Shown: positions 40,301 through 49,353 of the stretch, one piece after another
How the letters are laid out: each line of letters begins with the position of its first letter
How positions within the stretch are numbered: the first letter of the stretch is position 1
NCBI GenBank assembly: GCA_963965975.1
Contig: OZ014424.1
Location: forward strand, 1,612,001-1,676,000
DNA: 64,000 nt
From: Xestospongia bergquistia
Taxonomy: Eukaryota; Porifera; Demospongiae; Haplosclerida; Petrosiidae
Direction: 5' to 3'
The notes under the pieces: generated by a model
Told to the model about the DNA's origin: nothing
The model's input: only the letters and a program-made list of their open reading frames with translations
Databases searched by the model: none
Translations under genes and position numbers: made by a program

Positions 40301-41275
40301 ATTATTTTTTTGTGTACATGTAGGTTAATTTCTCGTCTTCAAAAGCAGTTATCAAGTGGAAGCCTCTCTCTGCATCCACACAAGAAATGCTGGGAAGACT
40401 TTGTCGATGATCTTTGGAAGAACAACCTCTCTCATTTCCGTAATGGAAATTATTCGTATGCTGTTGTCTCTACTGCTGATCAAAGGAGGCGTGACTATTC
40501 ATTACGTAACATTGATCAGAATGATGAAGACTTACTTAATGATTTAATGACTGCAGGTGTATCTGAGAGTGAACTTCTCCCTGATACTGATAACGAAGAA
40601 TCAAGTTCTCAATCACCATCTCTCTCCTCTCGATTTTCACATCCAGTGGGTCCACATCCCTTGCCCAATGTTGATGTAGAAGATGTTGAAAATTCTTTTG
40701 CTACTAGCTTCTCCTCACCTAAACGTAAGAATCATTTCACTCCTCTGTTGACTTTAATATTTTACATTATTTGAAAACTTTTAATAGGTAAAGGTTTATG
40801 TGTATTTTTATTTCTAGGAGAGGCCAGAACTAAAAAACTGGCAGAGTCTTTCACATGTAAACAAGTGTGTGAGTTTCTTCAGTCAATTGATCTTCAGGAA
40901 TATGTCCCTCAGTTTGAGGATTATGATATCAGAGGAGACATTCTCCTCACTGCTGGTCAAGGTAAAGGGCTTGAGGATCTTGGAGTAGTTAACCCACTTC
41001 ATCGTCTCAAAATATGTGTCCTGTTTCGCCGCCAACTAGAGGGTATGAGTAAGATTGCTAAGCGCTATCCTGTAGAAGAAGTAGTCCGTTTCTTGCACTC
41101 TATGAAGATGAGTGAGCATGTTGAAAAATTTGAGGAGCATAAAATTGATGGTGAACTTTTGTTGGCAGCATCTGATGATGCGCTTGAAGTCTTGGGTGTT
41201 GTGAAACAAATCCAACGTATTGCTATCTCAACTCACTTCAAAAACTACATCAGTCCTCGTTTTACAACCCTCTAA
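9950..41275 (+). CDS. RNF213/mysterin-like giant AAA+ protein with C-terminal tandem SAM domains, about 66 exons, about 6,061 aa
   Basis: The ATG at 9950 opens exon 1 (9950-10100); exon 66 ends with TAA at 41275. Every intervening exon joins through GT-AG in a consistent phase, total 18,186 nt. The family call rests on collinear RNF213 landmarks: a YVLTLDYTLKMLNIHERCE lead-in to the AAA3 P-loop GETGVGKT (about aa 2753), the AAA4 P-loop GPPGCSKT (about 3216) with sensor VAISNHMLD, and the INRLEK-like LNRFEKY block after AAA4. Human RNF213 (5,207 aa) is a ubiquitin ligase that coats bacteria and acts on lipid droplets. No RING or RZ finger can be found here, and two SAM domains form the C-terminus, so ligase activity is doubtful. 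The sub-regions are annotated separately. The one weak junction is exon 41/42 (31756/31864), where I chose a GTTATA donor because the stronger GTATGT donor ten bases on breaks the frame. Confidence 0.88.
13983..15822 (+). repeat. Intragenic tandem duplication, unit 1
   Basis: This unit aligns with 15823-17558 at an offset of about 1.77-1.84 kb, including exon boundaries and splice phases (exons 14, 15, 16 against 18, 19, 20 have lengths 57/57, 259/256 and 340/340 nt). The introns differ in length; the largest difference is an (AT)n expansion in intron 13. The last 80 bases or so (15742-15822) are not in the parental order: they repeat 15307-15387, so the junction is chimeric. Confidence 0.85.
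14145..14198. repeat. (AT)n then (TATG)n microsatellite in intron 13
   Basis: About 38 bases of alternating TA followed by four TATG units, starting six bases inside the intron. The equivalent intron of the second duplicated unit (15977-16035) is only 59 nt and lacks it, so the expansion followed the duplication. Confidence 0.9.
15823..17558 (+). repeat. Intragenic tandem duplication, unit 2
   Basis: Second copy of the exon block. It starts within exon 17 at the TTGAGTATGAACATTCC equivalent of unit 1 position 13983 and runs into exon 21 to about the sequence encoding DYIEYLHSG. The reading frame is open throughout and splice sites are kept, so both copies are probably translated. Confidence 0.85.
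19359..19391 (+). repeat. (CT)n tract serving as polypyrimidine tract of the exon 24 acceptor
   Basis: About 16 CT units run directly into TTGTAG, the acceptor of exon 24 at 19397. The microsatellite therefore provides the pyrimidine tract for splicing. Confidence 0.85.
20216..22836 (+). other. RNF213-like gene: AAA2-equivalent module, exons 26-32
   Basis: Exons: 20216-20318, 20364-20542, 20592-20753, 21860-22067, 22144-22285, 22461-22674, 22727-22836. A Walker A motif is split by intron 26: GHAGDGKSH (about aa 2352-2360). It is followed by CCIYFNFTVLPPS and the WFFFDLLILGYVEDPTSGE block, which resembles the RNF213 AAA2 region. In human RNF213 the AAA2 unit binds ATP without evident hydrolysis. 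Its position before AAA3 and the retained lysine fit that role here. Intron 28 (20754-21859, 1.1 kb) contains only AT-rich sequence that I cannot assign. Confidence 0.7.
23634..28470 (+). other. RNF213-like gene: AAA3-equivalent module, exons 33-36 and start of 37
   Basis: Exons: 23634-23941, 26064-26338, 27929-28004, 28056-28258, and the beginning of 28333-29739. Walker A is GETGVGKT; Walker B reads VTVFLDDIN (about aa 2953), where the usual DE pair is DD. Sensor 1 is IIGACNSHR, matching the ACNPYR-like motif of the family. The two longest introns of the gene lie here: 23942-26063 (2.1 kb) and 26339-27928 (1.6 kb). Both are AT-rich with no gene I can support. Confidence 0.8.
28860..30844 (+). 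other. RNF213-like gene: AAA4-equivalent module, rest of exon 37, exons 38-39
   Basis: Exon 37 (28333-29739), exon 38 (29789-30019) and exon 39 (30479-30844). Walker A is GPPGCSKT at 29044-29067. The family-typical QCTRHTTPNEI block follows at about 29173. The Walker B position reads VVLIDIICPSS (29272-29304), where RNF213 has LDEVGLAE, so the catalytic acidic residue is replaced by isoleucine. Sensor 1 is VAISNHMLDAAKTNRAV. Exon 39 contains IVVVKQSQIDDIPHAFLNRF, the conserved block that follows AAA4 in RNF213. Confidence 0.82.
30968..40724 (+). other. RNF213-like gene: post-AAA shell region, exons 40-65, no RING or RZ finger seen
   Basis: Exons: 30968-31201, 31568-31756, 31864-32048, 32098-33379, 33541-34053, 34140-34331, 34821-35255, 35341-35457, 35507-35623, 35680-35811, 35874-36401, 36458-36650, 36841-36980, 37268-37621, 37695-37867, 38043-38368, 38484-38623, 38675-38826, 38927-39169, 39221-39281, 39330-39446, 39498-39646, 39751-39938, 39992-40095, 40150-40271, 40324-40724. 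The stretch with LMQLMTTEALTTVY and the later LRHALANMIAVVVVAPP match the order of the E3-shell and C-terminal helices of RNF213. I searched the translated exons for cysteine/histidine spacings of a RING and of the RZ finger and found none. Exon 65 ends in an acidic, Ser-rich linker. Confidence 0.75.
34357..34758. mobile_element. Foldback/MITE-like element in intron 45 (402 bp)
   Basis: The ends are inverted repeats: TACCGTAAGGGTATAAATTT at 34357 and its near complement ending ...CCCTTACGGTA at 34758. Imperfect inverted complementarity continues inward (AAATTTTCGTGGG-type motifs on both arms). No coding capacity. The target duplication is at most 2 bp (AT or TA, ambiguous). It makes up most of the 489-nt intron. 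Confidence 0.75.
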
Positions 41276-41857
41276 CAATATCTGCTTTGTCTTATAACTA
41301 GGTGTCAATTAAACAAACATGTTGTCTTGTTAATTATGAACATAGTATTGTACTACTTGCTAGTACATGAGTATAATTAAAGTAATGTACAATTGTATCT
41401 ACTATTTCTGTGCAATGAAGCTGATGTTTTGTCATATTTTCTTTGTATTTGTATGGTTGAAATAACTTTTCAATAATCATAAAGTTGGGAAAGCCATAAC
41501 AAAGTATGTGCTTGTAATATGAACATACCCGATAGCAATTTTGGAAGCATAATTATTTTGTCATGCCACCTGTTGAATTAGTAGTTTGTTGTGAATAATG
41601 GGAGTGGCTTACTACAGACTGTCTTACTTGGTGTTTAGGGTGGTGTCTGTTAACAACATACAAATAAGCCATAACAGCGACAGTATGACTCCCACAACTA
41701 TGGAACATTATAACACAAATTACATATCATTAAGTACACATGTACTACTAGCAATATAGCCACACCCAATTTGATAAGACTGTATTTCAATAATGTAATG
41801 GATGATGAAATTATAAAGTTAGAGCTGGTGATAAAGTATTATTCTTAATTTAACTAT
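39892..41857 (+). repeat. 3'-end tandem duplication, unit 1 (parental)
   Basis: This segment begins in exon 62 (TGCACCAGATATGG) and covers introns 62-65, exons 63-66, the stop and about 580 bp of 3' flank. It is repeated directly downstream at an offset of 1,966 bp with near-identical sequence, introns included. Confidence 0.9.
40818..41275 (+). other. RNF213-like gene: terminal exon 66 encoding two SAM domains
   Basis: SAM 1 runs from FTCKQVCEFLQSIDLQEY to LKICVLFRRQLEG, and SAM 2 from YPVEEVVRFLHSMKMSEHV to STHFKNYI. Both show the core W/F-L...Y...F...I.G..LL......L..LG pattern and the closing helix. They are separated by only a few residues, as in tandem SAM proteins that polymerise or dimerise. 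SAM domains are not part of vertebrate RNF213. Confidence 0.85.
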
Positions 41858-42594
41858 TGCACCAGATATGGAGGCACTCTATGCGTTACCAGATCATTAC
41901 ACAGGTAATATAGAAGCTATTGTCATATTGGAATACTGCTTCATTATATATTAACAGAGCCTCATAGTCAATTGTTGAAAGAACTGAAGGCATTGGTTAT
42001 GGTACTGAGTCATTTTGAATCAACTTCTACTATCACATCTATGGCTCTTAAAGACAGTCAGGTAAGGAAGAATGCAATAGTAGATCCTGTTATTCCTTTG
42101 TCTTTCTCTCTCTAGCTTTCTATTGTTGAGTTTCTATCTCGTCTTGGTGAATGTACTGAACAAGAAGACTTGATGCAACTTGTTCCCGAAACAATTCTTA
42201 TTGAAAACTATGTTGCATTCCGTGTTGTTCTTAAACAGTCAGTCTTAGTACTTACAATTGAACTTTATTATTATTTTTATTGTGTACATGTAGGTTAATT
42301 TCTCGTCTTCAAAAGCAGTTATCAAGTGGGAGCCTCTCTCTGCATCCACCCAAGAAATGCTGGGAAGACTTTGTCGATGATCTTTGGAAGAACAACCTCT
42401 CTCATTTCCGTAATGGAAATTATTCGTATGCTGTTGTCTCTACTGCTGATCAAAGGAGGCGTGACTATTCATTACATAACATTGATCGGAATGATGAAGA
42501 CTTACTCAATGATTTAATGACTGCAGGTGTATCTGAGAGTGAACTTCTCCCTGATACTGATAACGAAGAATCAAGTTCTCAATCACCTTGCTAA
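41858..42594 (+). pseudogene. Duplicated terminal exons of the RNF213-like gene, SAM exons deleted
   Basis: Copies of exon 62 (3' part, 41858-41904), 63 (41958-42061), 64 (42116-42237) and 65 (42294-42594) retain open frames and all splice sites. At 42587 the match jumps from exon 65 (40617) to 3' flank sequence (about 41356), deleting about 738 bp that held both SAM domains. The new reading ends ...SSSQSPC and stops at 42594. Without an upstream start it is probably a pseudogene fragment, but exon 62 could splice to 41958 to give a SAM-less isoform. Confidence 0.8.
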
Positions 42595-43930
42595 TACATG
42601 ATATAATTAAAGTAATATACTTTTATATCCACTATTATTGAAGCTGAATATTTCAGTGAAAAAGCTTATCATAGTTTGTATTTTCTCTGTGTCTGTAAAA
42701 TTTTGGCTGAAATGACTAATATAATGAAATCATAACCAAGTATATGTAATGGACACATCCAATTTTATGGACTACAAATCATAACTGCTTAATGTCACCA
42801 TGAAATGGATGACGAAATAACTACATGTATGTAGTCAGAGCTAATGTACAAATAAATTAGTAATATATGTACTTTACCACAAGTGTCTACTTTAAATTCT
42901 TTATAATTATTTCAATTTTATTTCAACTGAAGTATTACAGGTTGGTGTAACTGTTAAGACATCTTTAAATTTATTCCTAGATTTTATAGCATTATTAAAT
43001 GTTGACTACATCCTTCAAGTAATTTGTAATTCTAATATCAATCAATAAATAATCTGTGGGGTTTTCATTACATAACTACTTAAGTGTTTACGCATAATAA
43101 AATAGAGATTTCTGCAATCACAATTTAAATTCTTGCAGTTAATGACTTATGTTATTGATCCACTAATTAAGCTATGTTGCATTATTTAATATCAATTTTT
43201 TCCATGGCTGTATATATAGAGATGATATTACACTTCTGCAAATATATTCCCAGTATGCTTAAAGAAAATTAGTCTAGGATTGTTTTATTGTGCTGAAGTG
43301 ATATAGTGATAGATAGACTTCATAATTATTTCTTTTGATTTATTCAATATAATAATTACAATGAAACTTGCAGTCTGTTAGTTTTCTTAATCAAATTTTG
43401 TCAGAAGGGACTGTCTCTGCAAGACGATATAGATACACAGTGTTGGTAGATATAAGGTATTTGGTCAGGCATGATGGTGTTGACTATATCTATGACAACT
43501 AATTCAGTATCTTGATAGTTTATATTACACATGGATTATGTAGATTTATATATATATATATATATATATATAAGATTGAGACGAGGACACCGTGACTGAG
43601 AATTGAACCTGAGGTCAACTAGATTTTAAGCCATCATTGGTTACTTGCTCAAGTTACACTGACTGATATTCAATGAGACTGTTAACATTACTGCATGAGA
43701 AAAGCAGACACTATTATACTTATCCTTATAATAGAGCAATAATAACAACATACATAATAATAGAACTAGACAATTAAATGAGCAATGAAGAAATACTAAA
43801 ACAACATGATAGATGCATTGCACTCTTCGAGTATATGGATGCACGGAGCCTGGTACATATAACTGTCTTGAACACATCAGTATTAACATCAAATTGTATG
43901 CTACATGTTATTAGTTTTAGTTAACAATAA
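42595..43930. other. Intergenic: end of the duplication, then AT-rich DNA
   Basis: Up to about 42870 the sequence is a diverged copy of the 3' flank at 41356-41857. Beyond that I see no gene, only an (AT)n run at 43547-43572. Confidence 0.6.
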
Positions 43931-44105
43931 ATTCAGTTTCGGCTAGTGGATTCATCTGATAGTCCCATTTTCTTCCTGTATTCAACTTCCTGTTCAATAT
44001 ATCTCTCCTCAATTATCAAATGTATGTTGACTTCATTCTCTCTCACTTGTAACTTGTAATATTTATATAGCTAACACTAGGAGCACTATCATTATGATAA
44101 GAGAG
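43930..44105 (-). pseudogene. SLC15/POT-like transporter remnant (3' end)
   Basis: The minus strand matches 61720-61895, the C-terminal tail of the transporter copy at the right of the window (reading EVEYRKKMGLSDES-like near the stop). About ten bases of the better copy are missing, and no upstream transporter sequence remains. It is a decayed fragment upstream of the first ankyrin gene. Confidence 0.75.
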
Positions 44106-44155
44106 ACTACACTTATTGGCTTTGTTTCTTTTAAATATATTTACATTTTATTTAG

Positions 44156-44281
44156 AAATTATTATTGTTCACTTCTGATGGTGAGATTTTAGTAATGAGA
44201 CAATCAATAGAGAGTATTGAGGAGACTTATCCATCAGGAACTACACTGTATTTAGAATATGAAAATAATTATGATTATTAG
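44156..44281 (+). pseudogene. Orphan terminal exon, 41 codons plus stop
   Basis: A clean acceptor (TTTATTTAG) precedes an open frame beginning KLLLFTSDGEILVMRQS and closing EYENNYDY-stop. A second copy at 51525 shares the acceptor and the first part. No upstream exons are visible in the window, so this is either the last exon of a lost gene or of one with distant exons. I do not recognise the product. Confidence 0.45.
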
Positions 44282-44617
44282 AACAATAAAATATTATCAA
44301 ATCAATTGTTTATTATTTGTTTCATAAAATTATCAGTGATAAACTAACTTATCAAGATATTATAAATTTTGTGTATTGCTCCATATTGAATTCAGTTTGC
44401 ATTCTGCTGGATGTAACAAAATGATTACTATAAATAGCAGCATGTAATCATGTGTTACTATGTTTAGACTAGTGCTCAGTGGCCATTGATCCTGGTTACA
44501 ACCAGAAGTTATCCTATTTATGGTTGGTCACTCTCTTTACAATTAACTGAGCTTAATATATAATCCATTAAATCATAAAATATTATAATTATAATTCACC
44601 ATAGTTTGTCAAAATAT

Positions 44618-44663
44618 GTGACCTGATTTGCAAAAGAGTTCACTGTTAAAACACCTTAAAACA

Positions 44664-44707
<44 letters not shown>

Positions 44708-44831
44708 TACAGTTACCATGAATAGTTGTGCATATATATATATAAACTCTGTATGTATACAAAACTGTTTTTTGAGATGTTTCAACAGTGAACACTTCAC
44801 AAAAGTGGTCCCTTGTTGCTAATCAGGTCAC
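44618..44831. mobile_element. Foldback/MITE-like element upstream of ankyrin gene 1
   Basis: The ends are inverted: GTGACCTGATTTGCAA at the left and TTGCTAATCAGGTCAC at the right. Complementarity extends through TTCACTGTT...AAACAGTTTT and includes a central (AT)n run (44669-44700). It is related to 51972-52167 upstream of gene 2. The homologous flanks at 50395-50420 and 56430-56450 lack the element. Confidence 0.7.
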
Positions 44832-44899
44832 AATTATTGATAGCATCAATGTAAGGTCATTTTAAAGTTATGTGGTAATATTAAATAGCTTCTTTTAAA

Positions 44900-45114
44900 G
44901 CCTGCATTCACTAACTATGAATGATATTAACCTCTAACTCACGTGATAGCATAATAATATTCAATATTTCTACTGTTAATAATCAAAAAATCATGTGACT
45001 GTCAATCTAAAAATAGAAAAGACCTTAAATAGTAAAATAATGACAGATTTATTTTTAGATACTAGTTTCCATCAAAACAAGAAAAGTGACAACTCTCCAA
45101 CTTCAGTATAAACA
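44900..45114 (+). promoter_or_regulatory. Conserved 5' flank of ankyrin gene 1
   Basis: About 200 bp immediately before the ATG are shared with the flanks of genes 2 and 3, well beyond what neutral intergenic DNA shows here. The flank contains TCACGTGA (44939-44946) and TCATGTGA (44991-44998), and a TATTTTTAG-ATACTAG sequence that may be the acceptor of a 5' UTR intron. Confidence 0.5.
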
Positions 45115-48100
45115 ATGTCTGACAAAGAAAATGGAGAAAATATTTCTATATTTGCTGAGTCAAGTATTGAAGGTTTGCTTATACTGTAATATTATATCTA
45201 TAACATTACTACATAACAGGTACTACAGAAACTACTGCAAAACAAGTTGAGAAAGTATTGAAGGATGTACTAAAAATCCATTTTGCTCGTTTGAGTGACC
45301 AATTGAAACCATGTTTGTCCCAAGTTGTTGCAGAAATGTATTCTAATGATCTAATTACTAAATCAGTCAGAGATTCTCCAACTGTTATCAATGTAGTCAA
45401 TGAATTTGAAAGGGGAATGGAGTTTTTAAATGAAGATGTCTTAAAGTTGCAGAAACATTGTCAACTTTTCTTACAATGTCTCTCCGTTGAAGGTGGTCCA
45501 ATGACATTAGCTGCTAAAAAGTTATGTCAAGAATGGAAGAAAGAAGTCAATAAACAATGCAATGTGAATCTAGATCTTGAATTAGACGTAACACAAGGTC
45601 AGTACTTACAAATTACACATACACTTACTTATATGGTGGTACAGGTACTCTTAAAGAAACAAACTGGTATCAATCAGGATTATCTACAACTGAACCTACT
45701 ATTTCTAGAGGTAATTAAATTGTCAAAACTATATATAAGCATTATTAATTATTGTAATTCTTTTATGAATTAAGGTAACAGAGACAAAATGACCACAACA
45801 GATTTAGAAGTCAAAAATGGAGGCAACCAAATTACAAAATCAGATTGTCAAATAAAAGCACAAAGACACCACCCAACCTCTAATCCATCCACTCAACTTC
45901 AAGAAATAACAGTCATACCAGATGATCCAGTAGCCAAAAACATAAAGGAACTTTACAATGAATTTGTAAAATTAGTTAACAATATCAAGAGTGCCTTGGA
46001 CAAGCTAATTGAAAATGGAACACTTAGGATAATAGAAATATCAGCTTATCTTGGAGAATATTTCAGAGTGAGAGGATTAACAGATGTTACAGACATACAT
46101 AAACTGTTTGAAGGCCTATGGGCTCTATACAGCTACCTTGATATTGAGGTATTAGAAGTTATTGTGGAAAATGAAGATTTTCAAATTGAAGAAAAGCTAC
46201 AGAAGGATATGAAGACATATAAAGAACATCTTGAAGAGTTTAAAGAATCAACAACACTAAGTGAATTCAAGAAAGCAGTTGAAGAAGCATTCATACCAAA
46301 TCCACAAGTCACATCAACTACACGTGAAGTTGTCATTAAGCTAAATCGTCACTGGGGAAAGAAAACATTGGAGAACTTCAAAACACTTGTTAACTACATG
46401 TTCCATCAAAGAATGACCCATATACGTGTGGAAGAAGGATCAATATGTGTAACTCTAATTGTACCTCAATCAGTAGTAGAATACATCTTGAAAATCACCC
46501 TTCTAAAAAAAGAGTTTGCATCTGTCGTTGGTATGTTTGAATTGACTGTTGATGGTAAACCAATTCTAGAAGAAGAAGAAAATGAATATTTTCATTTTGA
46601 CCAAGCATTGCAAGAGGTTTCAAAACTTAACAATAATGATGCTGTTCAATATCTGCTTGATTTAATTGATAATATCGATTATCAAAATGGAAATGGCAGA
46701 ACAGCACTTATGATGGCTATTGAAGATGGACATGAACAAGTTGTACAGACACTAGTATCAGCTGGAGCTAATGTTGACATACAAGATAATGAAGGCTGGA
46801 CAGCACTTATGATAGCATGTGAACACAATTATCTTGGAATAGTCAATACTCTTTTCCGGGCAGGTGCTAATCCAAATTTTAAGATATCAGATGATACTAA
46901 TCCACTAATGATTGCAAGTTATTATGGCTATTATGATATTGTTGAAGTATTACTACAGCAACAAACTGAAATTAACTATCAAAGAGGAAATGGAGTGACT
47001 GCTCTAATGCTAGCTAGTCATAATGGTCATACCCAGGTTGTTGAAATATTACTAAAAGAGCACGCAGATGTTAACATTAAAGATAATGAAGGTCAGACTG
47101 CCCTGATGATAGCTAGTCAAAATGGTCATACATACATTGTTGAACTACTACTAAAAGAGCATGCAGATGTTAACATTGAAGATAATGATGGTTGGACTGC
47201 CCTGATGACAGCTAGTCAAAATGGTCATACCCATGTCATTGAACAACTAATCAAAGAACATGCAGACATTAACATTCAGAGCAAGGAAGGTGTGACTGCC
47301 CTAATGAAAGCTAGTCAAAACGGTCATATTGAGGTCATTCAACAACTACTCAAAGAGGATGTAGATGTTAATATTCAGACCAAAAATGGATTTACTGCCC
47401 TAATGTTAGCTAGTAAAAATGGTCATACACAAGTCGTTGAACTACTCCTAAAAGAGCATGCAGATGTTAACATTAAAGATAATGAAGGTTGGACTGCTCT
47501 AATGCTAGCTAGTCATAATGGTAATACACAGGTCATTGAACTACTCCTAAAAGAGCATGCAGATGTTAACATTGAAGAAAATGAAGGTGGGACTGCCCTG
47601 ATCATAGCTAGTCAAAATGGTCATACCCATGTCATTGAACAACTAATCAAAGAACATGCAGACATTAACATTCAGAGCAAGAAAGGTGTGACTGCCCTAA
47701 TGAAAGCTAGTGAAAATGGTCATATTGAGGTTGTTCAACAACTACTCAAAGAAGATGCAGATGTTAATATTCAAACCAAAAATGGATTGACCGCCCTAAT
47801 GTTAGCTAGTAAAAATGGTCACACACAGGTTGTTGAAGTATTAACTAAAGAACTTGTAGACATTGATGTGCAAAAAAAAGATGGAAGTACAGCCTTAATG
47901 TTAGCTTGTTATAATGGACATGTTAATGTAGCTGAGTGTTTACTACAATCATTTGCAGATCCTCATATATTAGCATATGATGGATCAACAGCATTTTCAT
48001 TAGCGGCTTATAGTGGTAATAGAGACCTTGTTAATATGCTCTTAGATAAAGCTGAACCCACTACTGATGAGATTGAAAAAGCAGTAGTAACATCATCTTA

Positions 48101-48731
48101 TGGTGGTCACCCTACTCTCATTACCTTCCTCTCAAACAAACTTCCACACCTCACGAATGATCAGAGAGAACTACTAGACTCATGTGTTAAAGGAGATTTA
48201 GCCACAGTTGTAATGAAGACATTAGATAGTCCCGATACTCCCCTGGTACTTGGTCTTACTCCACTCATGGTAGCTTCATCATGTGGACATGTTGATATAG
48301 TGGATGCTCTTATACAAGCTGGAGCTGATGTCAATAAACAAGAAAGTCATCAGAGGTTCACTTCTTTGTTCTTTGCAGTGAGAGGTAGTAAATCTGCTTT
48401 AATAGTAGAGACACTCTTAATGTATGGTGCCAGACCTAATGATATTGCTATTACAAAAACTCCATTGGATATAGCTACTGGCATTTGTGAAACATTTGAA
48501 ATGGATGCCATTAGTAAGCTATTAATCAAATATGGAGGTCAGACAACATTACAATTACATGGAAGAAACAAATCAGAGCCAAAGTCATCACTAGCATCTG
48601 ATGAACTACTAACCACACCTACATCACAAACACTTGAAGATACAAGTTATATTATTAAGAAAGAAAGAAATCAATCAGAATATCCCATTTTACATCCTTT
48701 ATTACTTAAATCCTCAGCCTTCATTGTTTAA
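45115..48731 (+). CDS. Ankyrin array protein 1 (helical N-domain, unknown middle domain, about 18 ankyrin repeats), 1,152 aa
   Basis: Exons 45115-45172, 45220-45597, 45645-45710, 45775-48731, with introns of 47, 47 and 64 nt; total 3,459 nt, in frame. It starts MSDKENGEN. Residues 20-145 form an all-helical domain (LITKSVRDSPTV, FLQCLSVEGGPM) that looks death-fold-like, but I cannot assign it to CARD, DED or DD. Residues about 217-433 form a domain I do not recognise, with HWGKKTLENFKTLVNYMF and SICVTLIVPQSVVEYIL. Ankyrin repeats cover about 438-1096: 13 near-identical 33-residue units, then more divergent ones. The tail contains RNQSEYPILHPLLLKS. There is no signal peptide or membrane segment, so it is probably cytosolic. 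Leaving intron 2 unspliced would stop translation before the ankyrin part. First of three paralogues. Confidence 0.85.
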
Positions 48732-48963
48732 TGACATCAATGCGAAACAAGACAACAAGAATGAAGTTAAGAAGAATGTGCATATTAAGTTTTATTAGTT
48801 ATTACAAACAATTATTAGTTATTATATAATGTGTAATTATTCATGTTCTAGTAAAAGAAAGTTTACATTCTTTATTAATTTATTTATCTAAAAATACCCA
48901 GTACTCACAAATTTAGTAATATCAATAAAAAATAGTAGAGAACTGCGTAAAAGTGAAACCATT

Positions 48964-49080
48964 CCTAATGTTATTGCTGTCAATAATAAAACTCCAATGA
49001 ATATAGCAACTGGTAAACAAGAAAGTGTTATTGAATTATTAATTAAATATGGAGGTCTGACAAAATCACAATTACAATGA
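48964..49080 (+). pseudogene. Ankyrin-gene remnant (C-terminal fragment)
   Basis: A 38-codon open stretch (KTPMNIATGKQESVIELLIK) matches the last ankyrin repeat of genes 1-3 and ends in TGA; the following bases resemble their 3' UTR. No upstream part survives. A frameshifted sister fragment lies at 55915-56033, so the remnant was duplicated with the gene. Confidence 0.7.
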
Positions 49081-49345
49081 ACAAAATAGTCTGCTTCTTC
49101 AGAAGTCAAGTCATCATTACTGACAACAGATGAACTAACTAGTATAAAAAATACATACATTCAGTGCTACTATCAAGAGGGTGTCAAAACAAAAGAGACA
49201 GAAAATACCAAGGATCAAGTCCGTAATTAGTTCATTTACTCCTACTAACACATTTGCAGATATCAATGTAAAACATGATGAGAAAGAAAAGAAAGAATTA
49301 AATACTACTAATTTTTAATTGACTATTTATAGAATAGCAAACAGT

Positions 49346-49353
49346 GTGATGAC
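49346..49353. repeat. Target-site duplication, left (GTGATGAC)
   Basis: Identical to 50254-50261 on the other side of the hAT element. The undisturbed site, with a single GTGATGAC, is seen at about 56297 in the paralogous flank of gene 2. Confidence 0.9.

Noticed and set aside
30968-40724. Cysteine pairs such as FYQECTGVKCPATVK and GCHTSLPCW as possible RING or RZ fingers
   Set aside because: They are isolated pairs; the further Cys/His ligands at RING or RZ spacing are missing in the joined translation.
44628-44822. Overlapping open frames on both strands rich in Tyr-Ile repeats
   Set aside because: They are translations of an (AT)n run inside the foldback element.
45258-45773. A separate small gene upstream of ankyrin gene 1
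   Set aside because: The frame runs through a GT-AG intron (45598-45644). Splicing it and the next intron joins it exactly in frame to the ankyrin exon, and genes 2 and 3 have the same layout.
46680-48000. Regular 99-bp spacing resembling a CRISPR or satellite array
   Set aside because: The unit is a coding 33-residue ankyrin repeat in an open frame, with variation at codon level and no spacer structure.
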